Both the position numbers and the translations under genes were made by a program. Under the pieces are notes generated by a model, which was given only the letters and a program-made list of their open reading frames with translations, did no database searches and was not told where the DNA came from. From assembly GCA_022592435.1 (NCBI GenBank), contig JABYQS010000087.1, positions 98,557 to 162,556 of the forward strand: DNA of 64,000 bases, read 5' to 3'. This document shows, in pieces, positions 43,314 to 54,113 of the stretch. How positions within the stretch are numbered: the first letter of the stretch is position 1; each line of letters opens with the position of its first letter. This DNA comes from Cerioporus squamosus (taxonomy: Eukaryota; Basidiomycota; Agaricomycetes; Polyporales; Polyporaceae).

Positions 43314-44437
43314 TCACAGTATGACTGAGACTCGACCCCCCTTCGCACGACGGCGTGAGAACACTGATTCAGTATCCAAGCGTACGTCCGGCGACCGAAA
43401 TTACGACAGATGTCCCCGAACCCACTGATGTGGAGGAACCAACGGTCGCCGTACTCGTGTCCAACGGCGTGGAGATCGAGGAAGCTGTCCCGGTCCCGCT
43501 CGCATCCGTGGTAGATGACACACCGATAGAGCTGTTGATCGTAGGAACAGATGTGACCGCGGAGGTACTGACGGACACGGTGACCGAGGAGCTAGGCACC
43601 GTGATAGTACCTGTTGGCGTGGGCTCAGAGGAGACGGCGCCACTGCTTGAGATGGCGACACTGCTCGAGACGGCGACACTGTCGAGACGGTACCCGAATC
43701 AGAACTAGCTGGCGTGGAAGTGCTCACTGTCCCGGAGCTGGGGCTAGGGAGAGATGAAGGAACGACGGTGGTAAGAGAGGGAGTTATAGTGGAGACAATA
43801 GTATCGGAGCCGACCGAAGTGGACGGGAGAGTGGTATCAGAGCTGAGCGAAGTGCTCGGCGCCGTAGTCACGGTGTCGGAGGTCGCTGGGCCGCTCGGGG
43901 CCGCAGTGCCTGAACTGGTAGGGACGCCGACGTCAAGGGCGCAGAGCTGGAAGCAGCCGACCCGCTGACCGACACCGAGGTACCCGGAGCGGACGTGATG
44001 ATAGTCGCAGAGCTACCGGGGGCAGTAGATACCACGGTGTCCGAGCAATCCGAGGTCAACGAACTTGAAGCGGAAATGGTGGAGCTCAGCGAGGTCGTGG
44101 GCAGCGCAGAGGTTCCGGAGCTGAGGGGAGTCGACGGCAGTATGGATCCGGATGACGAGGAGTGGTGAGGATGGTGGTGATGGTGACTGAACCACCCAGA
44201 CCACGGAGATCCGTCCTGAAACGACGAGGCAGAATAAGTAGTTGCTTGACGCATGCGTTCAATATCACTCACGGAACTGTCGCCGAGATCTTGTTCATTG
44301 ATGACAGGGTTCAGAGGACCTGACTGGACTGTGAGAGTCGAGACACAAGCATAAGTCCAAGTCCGAAGCGAGAACGGATCATACTCACCAAGGACAGCGA
44401 GCAGAGCTGCAGCAAGGAAGGAAGGAAGGAAGTGCAT
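43314..44437 (-). pseudogene. Ser/Thr-rich secreted surface protein with two frame breaks
   Basis: Exon 1 (44389-44437) encodes the signal peptide MHFLPSFLAAALLAVL, followed by a phase-1 intron (44329-44388). Exon 2 encodes INEQDLGDSSVSDIERMRQ, a His-rich stretch (FSHHHHHPHHSSSS), then long Ser/Thr tracts. The frame breaks twice: between about 43925 and 43945, and at 43681/43682. At the second site the first of three 18-bp units (GTCTCGAGCAGTGTCGCC on minus) lacks one G. With both allowed for, the Ser/Thr pattern continues to TSVVISVAG; a 61-nt intron (43325-43385) then gives a short hydrophobic end at 43314. Either a recently broken gene or an assembly error in repetitive sequence. A wall or surface protein is inferred. 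Confidence 0.65.
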
Positions 44438-45948
44438 GTTGAAGACCGAATGGATGACGCTGTTGTGAGCAAAGACGTGCAGTCGGAGATGGCTCGCACT
44501 TCTGCCAAGCGGGTACCCCTGGAGTTATATAGAGGACTTGTTCTTCAGTCGCGCCACCAATACCACTGTATCCAATTGCGCCTGTTTCAAGCATCGCAAC
44601 TGGATCGCAGTACGAACTCTGAGCTACCGTCTTATAGTCGACGTTGCTCCACAAGCAACCGGACGCCGCAGCGGTCGACCGAGACGATTGGATATTGTTC
44701 CAGTTCCCGTCCTAGCAAGGCCCGGGCCGTGTCAAAAACGGGTACGTGAGTGTGTGGCTTCATGGAACAGCTGCAACAAAAGCTTACCTGCGGCACAGTA
44801 GGACCCCAATAGGTACCAAGCACACGACGTAACACTGCATTCCCGGGCCCCGGTTGGGGAGCACGCGTTATTGCAAACGTTGAGCGCATGTTGAGCGTAC
44901 CTCCACCCTATTCCATAACAACCTGGGTCCGTAGCAACCGAGCGCATTCTGAAAGTCCTCATGTGGCCCTCAGGTCGTCTTGCATCTGCCGGCAGGATCA
45001 ACGTGCGTCGTGCACTTTGGAGGCTGGTATAAGATCGAGGGCCCCTCGCACACTGCTAAAGCTTTTCTCATCAATATGGCAGCAGCCAAAAACGAGTATC
45101 AGATCTTGCTTACTACGTTGTAATGGGAGGATAAGGCCGAAGGTGTTCTCTTGCTGGCGCGGGGAGCACTGCCAACGGTTTATGCCGAAGACTTCCGTAC
45201 ACAGAACGAACGGGTCAGCGGAGCCTGTGGAGTACTGGCAGTAACGATGAGATAGACGTGAGGTGTAAAAGGGCGGCTGCAGGCCGACAACGACGACCAA
45301 CAGTATTCCAGTTGAGAGCGTACTGTCAGATCCACGTCATCCAGCGCGTCCCCCGACATAGCCGTCTCCCCAGAAGCTATGCAGCGCAGCAGCACGAACC
45401 ACAACAACTGCAACCCGCGACATTGCTGGCGGTGATACCAGCCGTGGCCATGACGCCGCATGCCACTGACGTTCAGCGCATTAGGAGAAACCACACCGCT
45501 CGTCGTCGTTGCGTCTGCAGCACCGCTGGTAGCCACGGACTTGTAAGCAATAGTACCTGTCGTAGAGGTCACCGCGAGAGGGAGGGGATAATCGTTCGAT
45601 GGCCTGGCGAGGCCGAACAGGCCAAAGGTCGTAAGCGCGAATCTCGCATCCAACAGAAGTTGCGAACGGACCTGGTTGCCATCCTCAATGGGCCTTGTAG
45701 ACGCAAGAATGTCACGGTCGCGGGCGATTGAACCACCGACTTGCGTAAATATCCAAGCCTGCTCGCACCATGAAGCTGCAAGGACCCTACTTCTTGGGGA
45801 GTGACTTTTGACCATGTTTTAGTCAGATTTCGCGCCTACAGAGCTGAATGCGATACTCACCTTTGTCGAAATACCCTCCTTTCCTGAGATGAGCTCAGTG
45901 CCCCGAACTCGCAACAGTCCTGCTCCATCGGTAAGACAGAAACATATC
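44438..45948. other. Intergenic, no firm gene
   Basis: It holds the promoter of the preceding gene. A 211-codon minus frame (45180-45815) contains a Ser/Thr patch (AVTSTTGTIAYKSVATSG) but no start, signal peptide or conserved end. It could be a remnant of another secreted protein. Confidence 0.4.
44525..44531 (-). promoter_or_regulatory. TATA box of the 43314-44437 gene
   Basis: TATATAA on minus, 88-94 bp upstream of the start codon at 44437. Confidence 0.55.
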
Positions 45949-47280
45949 TCATAGATACTCCCGATAGTGACAGACCACGGCGACGCCGACAAACGCGGCT
46001 GTTAAGACTGTGCGTGCCAAGTCAGCTCCGGAAGGAAGTCCGAAGTCCGAAGTCCGAAGGCAGCGCGGAGGTGAAGACTTCGGCGAAGTTATTGACCAAC
46101 GCCCTGAGGAGACGCAAGGTGTCTTCTATTTGCAAAGGAACAGAACTCCGGAGTTTATACCGGAGTAAGCAACGATGGAGGAAGTCAAGCAGAGAGGGAA
46201 CCAGAGAGTCAGAAGCCGAATGACCAGAGTCAGAAGACGGAGGTCGGAGGTCGGAGGTCGGAAGTCCGGACGGAGGTGCGGACGGGTTTCAGAAGAGAAG
46301 GCAATAGATTGAGTTGTTGATACCGAGAAGGATAAGAGGGAAGTAAACGAGATATCAGAACTGAGGTCTAAGGGAGAATACAAGCAGACTTAAATACCAA
46401 AGTCCGGAGGTCCGAAAGGGGTAAGCTAAAAGTAGAGACAGGAGTCGGAGTCCGGTGCCAAGGCGGAAGCAAGTAAGTAGCCAATAGGAAATGGAGGTAA
46501 GTGCGGATACAAGTGGATACAAGTGCGGATACAAACGGGTAATACTATCGGGACTGCGGAGGTGATCGGAGTCCGAGGGGAGCGGATAGTAAGGGGTAAG
46601 TATCGTAGTAAGGATGAGTCACAACGAAAGGATGAGGAAGTAAGTATGAGTCAACGGACGAACCGGAGTCCGGTCGGAGTTGAGTCCGGAGTTGGGTGTC
46701 TTGGAGCACGGGATGTAACACGCGGCCCCCAAAGCAGCGAGCTCGGCACCGACTATACTGAGTAGCAGCCCTTCTCGAGACCAGCCCTGGTATCCTTCAC
46801 CCTCCAGTACCGTCGGATGATGGAGATCTGGAGTATTTTCCATATTCGCCGCCACGAACTTTGACATGGTACTACCCGACTTCTCAGTTGCAGCGCCGAT
46901 CGAACGTGATATAAGCGAAAGAGCGAATAGGCTGAAGGGCGTTCGGACTCACTGGTGATAGTTCCCGATGGTCACTCGAGCTCGCCGTACCATGTGTAGA
47001 GAATTGTGAATGTGGCGGAGGCGTGTCCAACGCAACGAAGCGACCGAGCGAGTCTGGGATAGACGAGGTAATATCCTGGAGTGCGTCAAGACTCTGCTCC
47101 AAACAGTCTTGAGAGCTGCACTCACCCTATCTCTCCCGACGGCGCGATGATCTAGGAACCTCGCAGTAACGAGGCCGACTGTGAAGACATGAGCAATGGA
47201 GATTCCCGACAGCGCAGACAATGCGACTCACCTTCGCAGAGTAATATCAACAGCAGAGCGGCGGATGCTGAGACACGCAT
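45949..47280 (-). pseudogene. Secreted membrane-anchored protein gene split by an LTR
   Basis: Exons on minus: 47232-47280 (signal peptide MRVSASAALLLILLCE, then a phase-1 intron), 47126-47178, 47075-46953, and 46879-46721. The fourth exon reads EGYQGWSREGLLLSIVG, then AELAALGAA, and stops being gene sequence exactly at the border of a solo LTR (46000-46720). Beyond the LTR and its duplicated target site, the same frame continues at 45993 with FVGVAVVCHYREYL and a stop at 45949. The hydrophobic segment that would form the membrane anchor thus lies half on each side. As it stands translation would run into the LTR and end near 46619, replacing the second half of the anchor. The family is not recognised. 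Confidence 0.75.
46000..46720 (+). mobile_element. Solo LTR with 6-bp target-site duplication
   Basis: The element begins TGTTAAG and ends TGTAACA, the inverted TGTTA/TAACA ends typical of LTRs. It is flanked by CGCGGC on both sides (45994-45999 and 46721-46726). No internal gag/pol sequence is present, so it is a solo LTR left by recombination. It contains short AAGTCCG and AGGTCGG repeats. A truncated second copy lies at 42671-43205 in the same orientation. It sits in the last coding exon of the gene at 45949-47280. Superfamily (Gypsy or Copia) cannot be told from the LTR alone. Confidence 0.9.
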
Positions 47281-48015
47281 GAAGGGCGTGCCGATGGGGG
47301 GAGGAACGAATGCTTGCACCAGGAGGTAGGGGTGCTAAGTACGCCTCAGAGTGCTGCCAATTAGTGGTTGACAGGGCCTGGAACAAGGAACGATCGTCGT
47401 GGAGAGATCATCGTCACGGAGGCGTCACTCCTGGCTGGTAGATGCCCGAGGGACGTAGGTCTTCCATACATGCTAGCTGGTGTGCTGCATACTAATCTGA
47501 CACCACGCATCATTGAACATCAACAGCTAGGGGCCCGTAGTACTTGTGATCGGGAAATGGACCCTGTGAGTTGGCCAGTTTGAGCTGAATGCTGGGATCA
47601 TGGGCGTACCTATTGTGTTCGCACTTAACGTTCAGATAGACGGAAGCGTAGAGTAGTTGCTAATCATATGTATTATGGAGCATCCGTGCTACTGTCAGGA
47701 TGGAGGTCGTAGTAGTTCTTGGTCAAGTTAATGATAGCGAGCGCTAGCGGCACCTCAGAGTGACGGCAAATCCCGTCCGACGATTCGAGTCCCCCAGTGA
47801 CACATGTACAAAAGCGACACCGTAACCTTGCCACCTCTCCAACGCACTTGGACAACGTTCGTGGCACAACCCTGTTACAGATGGTAAAGTCCAGAGTTCC
47901 TGCATACGCATGCTGTCTAGGCTAACAGATCCTCGCGACAACGACAGTGACAGTGACCTAAGGAGTGAACGTATGAACTATGAAGTGTTTGTCCACGGTG
48001 GCCCAGGGTATAGTA
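47281..48015. other. Intergenic, no gene seen
   Basis: Between two minus-strand secreted-protein genes; presumed promoter of the LTR-split gene. Nothing else is supported. Confidence 0.45.
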
Positions 48016-49008
48016 TCACATAGCAAGCATGAAAGCACCGACGATAACGCCAGCACCAAGCGCAGACACGCGCACCGTCGACGCCCCGGAGAAGCTCACC
48101 CCGCTAGGAAGAATGGGACCTCCGCCTCCCGAGCCCGCCGTCGTCCCAGCGGCCGGAGCAGTGTGGCTCGACAAGGAGACGCTGCTAGACTGGGTCCCGG
48201 TCGCGCTCAGGCTTCCGCTCACGGAGACGGAGGAGTTAGAGCTGGCGCTACTCAAGGAAGAGAGGGCTACGACGCTGCTTGAAGAAGCGATCGATGATAT
48301 TGCGTGCGAAGTAGTAGTGGCACTCTGCGTATAAGTTCGGTTCAGCGAACGAGACTGGGAGCAGATCATTGAACGGACGCAAACATACCGAGCTTGGCGT
48401 CAGGGGCACGGGAACCGATGGATGAAAGGTGGTCGTCGGATTGGCAGGCGGTGCGGAATGCGAAGGTGCAGCAGGAACCGAGGGCGAAGCAGGACCTGAA
48501 GGAGGCGCCGGATGCGACGGTGAGGCGGGCGGAGAGGGAGGCGGCTTGGCAGGAGCCGTCGCAGTATGCGAGGGCGCCACTGGAGTGCTCGCCGGCGTGG
48601 AGACGGTAACTGTCGTGTGTATGGACGTAGTAGCCTTCACCGTGACTGTCTTAGTGACCGTAGCCACCGACGAAAACGAGGAGGCGGCCACTGTTGACGT
48701 CGCGACGTGCGTTGACGATACGGCGCGTGCGGACGAAGTGGAAGTAGCATGTACTGTCGATGGCTCGCCCGCGCTCTCCTGCGTCCAACTTCAATACACA
48801 GCGCAGCAGGCGAGACAAGGAGACGTACCATAACTCCGCCAGCGTCCCCAACTACACCATGCCGGCGCTCCACCACCACTGCCTGGACTGAACGTTGACA
48901 GTGCGCCCCGCGTCAGTGCCACCTTCCAGTCTACGCCGTCGACATAACAAGCCACTTACCCTGAGCGCACACCAGGATGGCAGCAAAGAGGGCCTTGAAG
49001 TACTGCAT
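48016..49008 (-). CDS. Ser/Pro-rich secreted protein with GPI-type end, 268 aa
   Basis: Four exons: 48960-49008, 48829-48887, 48389-48778, 48016-48324. Exon 1 encodes MQYFKALFAAILVCAQ and ends in a phase-1 intron. Exon 2 encodes a short segment with Arg-Arg (VVVERRHGVVGDAGG), a possible Kex2-type site. Exon 3 holds a Thr/Ser/Val tract (TVTKTVTVKATTSIHTTVTV) and a Pro/Ser/Ala tract (PPSPPASPSHPAPPSGP). Exon 4 is Ser-rich and ends in Gly/Ser followed by a hydrophobic tail (SALGAGVIVGAFMLAM), the form of a GPI attachment signal. The expected location is the cell wall or plasma membrane, heavily O-glycosylated (inferred). No catalytic domain. The same layout recurs at 49837-50731 and 52012-52536. 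Confidence 0.85.
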
Positions 49009-49836
49009 GGCCGCAACTCGAACCCGGGCTTACGACGACAAGGAGGAGCAGGACGCACGGAGCGATCGCAAAACCCCCGCTCCTCGAGGCCTTATAACGG
49101 GCGCGAAAAGCCCGGGCCTGGGACCTGGGAAGCCCAAGCGATGTCTCCGAGCATGCACTTCTTCTCCTCGCGTCCCTTCGAGCTGGAACACATACGACTG
49201 GCGTCGAGGCACGGTGAGCGATTAGAGCGGCGCTGCCAGGCTCTGGGATTGCAGCCGACCTACGGGGGCCGAAGCGGGGCGTGCTTGCATCCATCATTGG
49301 CTGACCGTGTCCTGTTGTTCGGACGTGCGGAACACTGAAGCAAGGCACCTTGATGAACAGACGTTCATCGGGTGGGAATGGACGTGGGCGCTGTATGGCC
49401 GAGTCGCTATTGAAGCCGCGTCTCGAAAGGGGGTCGGCCCTTGAGGGGCGCGGGCGATGAGGGGCCAAAGTCCCGGTATGGGACAGCTTTATGTCCGAAG
49501 TGTGCGCATCCGGGTGTTCGATGAACGTTCTGAGCTTGCGGTGCAGGATAGCGTCAGGCTATCGGTAGCGAAGCGCGGTGTTTGCGTGCGATAGAAGATG
49601 CGATTTGGGGCAAGGAAGTCAGCTCTCGGCGTTAGCCGTGTCGCTGAACAGTCCTGGGATAATACAGTAAGGAAGTACTATTACTTGTGGACTCGTCACG
49701 TACAACAGACCTGAACAGTGCATTAGCACAACAAGAAGCGAATTCACCGCTCATACAACCAAAGGAAAAACGCAAGTCGACGCCCATGTCGACTGCGGGG
49801 GAATATGGGTAGGTCTCCTTCGAAGATACGTGACCC
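49009..49836. other. Intergenic
   Basis: It holds the promoter of the 268-aa protein, with a TTATAA box at 49092-49097, about 85 bp before its start codon at 49008. No other gene is supported. Confidence 0.5.
49092..49097 (-). promoter_or_regulatory. Candidate TATA box of the 48016-49008 gene
   Basis: TTATAA on minus, 84-89 bp upstream of the start codon. Confidence 0.45.
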
Positions 49837-50731
49837 TCAGAGGCCAAACATGACCGCAGCACCGATGGCAACTGCGGCGCCGAGGGAGAGTTTGGTATCC
49901 AGGGCAACACCGGATGCAGCGCCATTGCCAGGGTTGACAGGGCTGCTGGTGCTGGCAGACGGAACGGAGGGAGCGCTTGGGGCGACCGAGAATGTCGTAG
50001 TGGGCGAGACCGGGACAGTGAGTGTGCTACTGCCCTGAGATCCAACACTGGTCACGGTCGTGAGACTGGACGAAGTCACGGTGCTCGTGGGCGTAGATAC
50101 CTGAGTAACAAAATCAGCATCAAATTGACCGAGATGCGGAAGAGTCGTGTCTCCATACCAGCGTAGTGGTGGTAGAAGAGGCGGCAGACGGAGAGCTCGA
50201 GCCGCTCTTAGAGGTCGAGCCGCTCGACGTCGTGTGCGAAGAAGAGCCGGAGTGCGATTTGGAACCGGAGTGGGACGTGGAACCGGAATGTGAAGTAGAA
50301 CCAGAGTGCGACGTCGAGGAAGTGAACGTGCTGGTGGATAACGTCGAGGAAGTGACAGTGAGAGTCGTGGTCGAGCTCGCAGACGGAGGGACCGTCAGAG
50401 TGACCGTCGTCACTCCTGAGCGCGTGACGGAAACCGCCGTTGTAATATGGGGCACCGACGTTGTGGGGTCGGTATCGGGCGTGAACGCGCGTCCCTCCGC
50501 CTATGCGCGCGATGAGAACGATGGTGGCCAGATGAAGTAGACTATACACGTACAAAGACTTCAACGCCCGGTTCGCGGCGTACTCCCGCCGCCATCGTCA
50601 AGGAGGCTGCACAGAGGAAAGGAGCGCATCAGAGTCCGTTTGCGTGAAGTGTGAGTCTGCGACTACTGCTGCGACAACGTACCCTGTGCGGCCAGGAGAA
50701 CCACTGAAAGGAGCGTCTTGAAGGAGGGCAT
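49837..50731 (-). CDS. Ser/Thr-rich secreted protein with GPI-type end, 235 aa
   Basis: Four exons: 50683-50731, 50554-50606, 50159-50500, 49837-50100. Exon 1 encodes MPSFKTLLSVVLLAAQ and ends in a phase-1 intron. Exon 2 carries a basic site (MAAGVRREPGVEVF). Exon 3 has a Thr/Val tract and five tandem SHSGST-type hexapeptides near 50240-50325, made by 18-bp DNA repeats. Exon 4 ends DTKLSLGAAVAIGAAVMFGL, a GPI-type hydrophobic tail. Exon plan and intron phases match the 268-aa gene at 48016-49008, so they are paralogues. A wall- or membrane-anchored surface protein is inferred. The hexapeptide repeats could vary in number between strains. Confidence 0.85.
50235..50325. repeat. 18-bp coding tandem repeat (SHSGST)
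   Basis: About five imperfect 18-bp units on the minus strand encode SHSGST, SHSGSK and SHSGSS inside the 235-aa surface protein. Confidence 0.75.
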
Positions 50732-52011
50732 GGTTGGACGAGAGCAGCAGCGGGGAGGAAGGAGGGTTGTAATGATCACGCGCGTCGTAGTGGCGGGGTA
50801 TTTACGAGAATCGCAGAAGACCGTGAATGGAAGGCGCAATCCAACGTTCATCTGCCAACGCACGCCGCGCAAGCTATTTTTTCCCGGTCCGCGCAGACAC
50901 GGGGGCACAAGGCCTTCGCAGCATGAGAATCTCATTTGCCACTTGATCAAAATCATTGTTGTTCTGAAGGCCGGGCATATGAGGTCCTAGGGCTTCCCAT
51001 CTTCCGACTTTCCGATGCATCTGGCCCTATCTGACCGCCACTGGCCTCTGGTCCATGACTGTCATGCGACGAGCATCGCGTAACGATCTTCTAGCACTGG
51101 AGCATCCCGGTCATCTGTGCCAGCGTTGCGCACACTGCAGTCTCTTCTCACCTCGACCGCGGGCTCTTTGAGGTAGAACAAGCCAACAGCATGATGATCC
51201 GCGCGGGCCCGGGAAGAGAACATGGGCCCGATGCGGGCTACCATCACCGCAAGTCAGACGACGTGAGAACGCTTCCAGCAGCTCTAAAGCCTCCGTCCGC
51301 GCGCCCCGATGTACAGAAAACCTGCGGTCTGCCAAGCTCATAGGACTCACCACGGCAACTGAACATGGTTTATACAACCCTCCTTCGCGGGAGTAAGGTT
51401 AGACACGACAACCTGAAGGGCAGATTGCGGTCACACGTCAATGGAACGAAATCGCCAACAAGACCGAGCATGTCCCTAACATTCAACAGTACATTGTATC
51501 AGATTAACCGCAGGTGAATAGCATGCCTGTACTCACGAATCTGGATGCCTACTCTCGGCAGTAGAAGCTGAAGGCAGAGAGCTACGTGGCGTGCGTGGGC
51601 GATGTACTGTCTCTTGAGTGGGCCGATGCGCGAGACATGAGTTAAGCATGTGCATGATGCATTGTAGAAGACCGTAGAATAGCCCGAGGTAGAACGATCA
51701 AGCAACACATGGTGGTATGAGGTCAAGAAGAACGGAGAACAGAGTCGACTATGTACTACGCTCACTCTCAGTACTAGGCGCGCAATAGGCGCGTCCGCTC
51801 GTTAACAGGAGTAAGTAAGCAGGTAAGTAGATGTTAAGCGCAGTTTGTACGGGCAAGTAAGCGGGTGAGTGGAAAGTAAGCAATTGCAAGGTCAGGAGGT
51901 GGCGTGAGAACTCTTCCGGCGCTCGCCTGAAGAACGACGAGGAGCAGGCGAGCATCGTCAGGTAACTATGACAAGATATTCTAACTAGGTATGCCCCACA
52001 GACTGTACAGA
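50732..52011. other. Intergenic, no gene seen
   Basis: It begins with the promoter of the 235-aa protein (TAAATA at 50799-50804). The remainder contains only short frames without support. Confidence 0.45.
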
Positions 52012-52536
52012 CTAGATCATCAAACCAAGAGCAGCAGCAGCGACGGCAAGCCCAGCGAGAGGCGCAGCGTTGATGCCGGCGGCGTTGTGCGCGGTTTCGG
52101 TCGGGTGAGTAGCCGAGGACGAGCTCGCGGGGTGGGTCGAGGAGGCCGACGAGCTCGCCGCAGTCTGAAGAGTATACCTCAGGTAAGACACGGCTACACC
52201 CATCGCTGATCGGACAGTGACTACGTACGGAAGTCGCGTTGCCCGACGCAGTGCTGGATATGGACGCCGAGTGAGAGCCAGAGACGACGGAGGACACAAC
52301 TGCGAACGATATGCATATGAGATCGGTCGGGGACGCTTGGGAGGCAATGACTTACCGCTGGACACCACGCTAGAGGCAGCAGAGCTGAGTTGACTGGCGA
52401 CGTCCACGTTGGCGGCGACAGCACCTGCACAGGCCTCAACATCAGATTCGGATGGTCGAGACAATGCGACAGTTCAAGCGTACGTACCGTGGGTGGCAAA
52501 GAAGACAACAGCGACGAGAGCCTTGAATGCGTACAT
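52012..52536 (-). CDS. Small Ser/Ala-rich GPI-type surface protein, 113 aa
   Basis: Four exons: 52488-52536, 52356-52424, 52229-52299, 52012-52164. Exon 1 encodes MYAFKALVAVVFFATH and ends in a phase-1 intron. The mature part is Ser/Ala/Val-rich (VDVASQLSSAASSVVSS, then THPASSSSATHPTETAHNAA) and ends in GINAAPLAGLAVAAAALGLM, a GPI-type tail. No cysteines remain after the signal peptide. A TATAAAG box lies at 52633-52639. It is a shortened relative of the two genes at 48016 and 49837 by exon plan. A small, O-glycosylated wall or membrane protein is inferred. Confidence 0.83.
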
Positions 52537-53110
52537 GTTGGAGGAAAGGGTGGGTGTGAGACGTGAGAGGGGGGCGGAGGACGGCGAGTGAACGGAGGAT
52601 GAGAGCCTGTCTGGTGCCGCCTCGCACAGCGCCTTTATACCGGAGGCCAGAGACGAAAGAGACGAGGAGGTGCACCTTGCATGCATGGTCAGTAAAGTGC
52701 TTCCCACATCCAGAGTACACGCACCTTCTCAATCCATTCCGGAAGGTGAAAAGCTTCTGGGCAGAATAGAGTTCACTTCACGGGACACCATGAGGTCCCT
52801 GATGAATAGAATGCACGTCCGGCGAAAGGACGACCATCAAGGTCGCATGTAGTGATTCAGTCACCAAAGCAAACGACCGACCGTCTGAGTGAGTGCCATC
52901 CGTACGAGAACGGCGCACCTACTCGGCCGCCGTCTGATTCCTCAACAGTGAGGGTCCCCACAGGGAAGTCATCAAGCGCGTTCGAGGCTCACCTGCGCGA
53001 CGAGTCTGGCTGTGGCACATCGGTACTACCGGCCGGTGAGCGCACAGAAGCGGAGCTTCGGTAGACATATGAACGCATTCCTTCATGAGGGGGCTGTTCC
53101 CGTATTGCTA
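52537..53110. other. Intergenic
   Basis: It contains the promoter of the 113-aa gene and sequence leading to the TIR element. No gene is supported. Confidence 0.45.
52633..52639 (-). promoter_or_regulatory. TATA box of the 52012-52536 gene
   Basis: TATAAAG on minus, 97-103 bp upstream of the start codon at 52536. Confidence 0.55.
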
Positions 53111-54113
53111 CACTGTACCACATATGATCAGTGGAAACCACTGATCCAGAGGTGCGAGAGAAATCAAAGGCACGTTCACCGGGAATCCGATGATTTTCCC
53201 GGATACTGGATTCCAGTCGCTCAGCCTACCGGAATCCAGGTGGCCAGACATCGGCCAGCCCAAATGTTCATGTTACCATATGAAGTAGGTGTAGCGCGCG
53301 TGCTTTCTGCCCCGGTCACCCGTAGAAAACGACCGCTCAGTTCTTTGGATACGAGCCAGTTGCGAGAGGAGTAGGGCTTGGGGAGACAAGATGGTATTAT
53401 AACGCCCTAATACAGACGAGGACAAGGACACAGAAGTCTGTACTACAGAGCGAGAACGAACCAATGGGCCTCTGAGCTGGCCGTCTCTTCAACCTCTCCT
53501 TGAATGCGCTCGCATTCCTTGCGCATCTAGGGAAGAGGACAACACACTCACGCAGCAAGTACTCAGTACTGAGTCCGGGCGAGCAGATCCTGCGTGTGAT
53601 TCTCCACAAATAACTTGCTGGCGCGGCGGCGCGCTGTCGTGCCCTGTCATTCCCACCAATCCTGACGGCCTGGTGCCCATGAGTGAAGTGAACGTTGCAT
53701 AGTGAGAATAAAACGTACCGGGCGTCAGCAGAGGCCAAAGGAATGTGGCCTGGGGTGGGATGCGTGCATGTGCCAGAGGAGCCGGAGGATGTGGGGACAG
53801 ACGAAGAGAGGTGGCTGAGCGCCCAAACACGGCGTGCACAAAGTTCAACATCCCGCGCCCTCTCAGAGTCCCACTCTGCGCTTAGTACAGCAACCCACTA
53901 TGCCTATGACGCGTCTAACCGGATACCGGGTGGAGAAGATGTGCCCACCAGCACTGTCGCTAGGATGCCGGACGAAATGCCACTTGGATTCCAGTGGTCG
54001 GGAAAACCGTCGGTTTCCGGGGAGCACGCCGAGCGGTTTCCCGGTGGCTGCTCCGGCGGGTTTGGCCGTACCTTGTTTCCAATCGGATTCCACTGATCAT
54101 ATGTGGTGCAGTG
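53111..54113. mobile_element. TIR element at a TA site (MITE or decayed mariner/pogo-like)
   Basis: The ends are inverted repeats of 24 bp with one mismatch: left CACTGTACCACATATGATCA (53111 onward), right its reverse complement ending CAGTG at 54113. TA flanks both ends (53109-53110 and 54114-54115), the target duplication of the Tc1/mariner/pogo group. Just inside the left end lies a palindrome GATCAGTGG-AAA-CCACTGATC (53126-53146). The 1003-bp body has GGATTCC-containing short repeats and no transposase frame, so it is non-autonomous. Similar GGAATCC motifs continue beyond the right end (to about 54180), hinting at nested copies. Confidence 0.8.

Noticed and set aside
45180..45815. 211-codon minus-strand frame with a Ser/Thr patch
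   Set aside because: No signal peptide, start or conserved end; at best a remnant of a secreted-protein gene.
46014..46223. Open frame inside the LTR (also at 42666-42902)
   Set aside because: It appears in both LTR copies, is made of the AAGTCCG repeats and has no domain; it is repeat sequence, not a gene.
42671..46720. A full LTR retrotransposon bounded by the two LTR copies
   Set aside because: The copy at 46000-46720 has its own 6-bp target duplication, and the space between contains host surface-protein genes rather than gag/pol.
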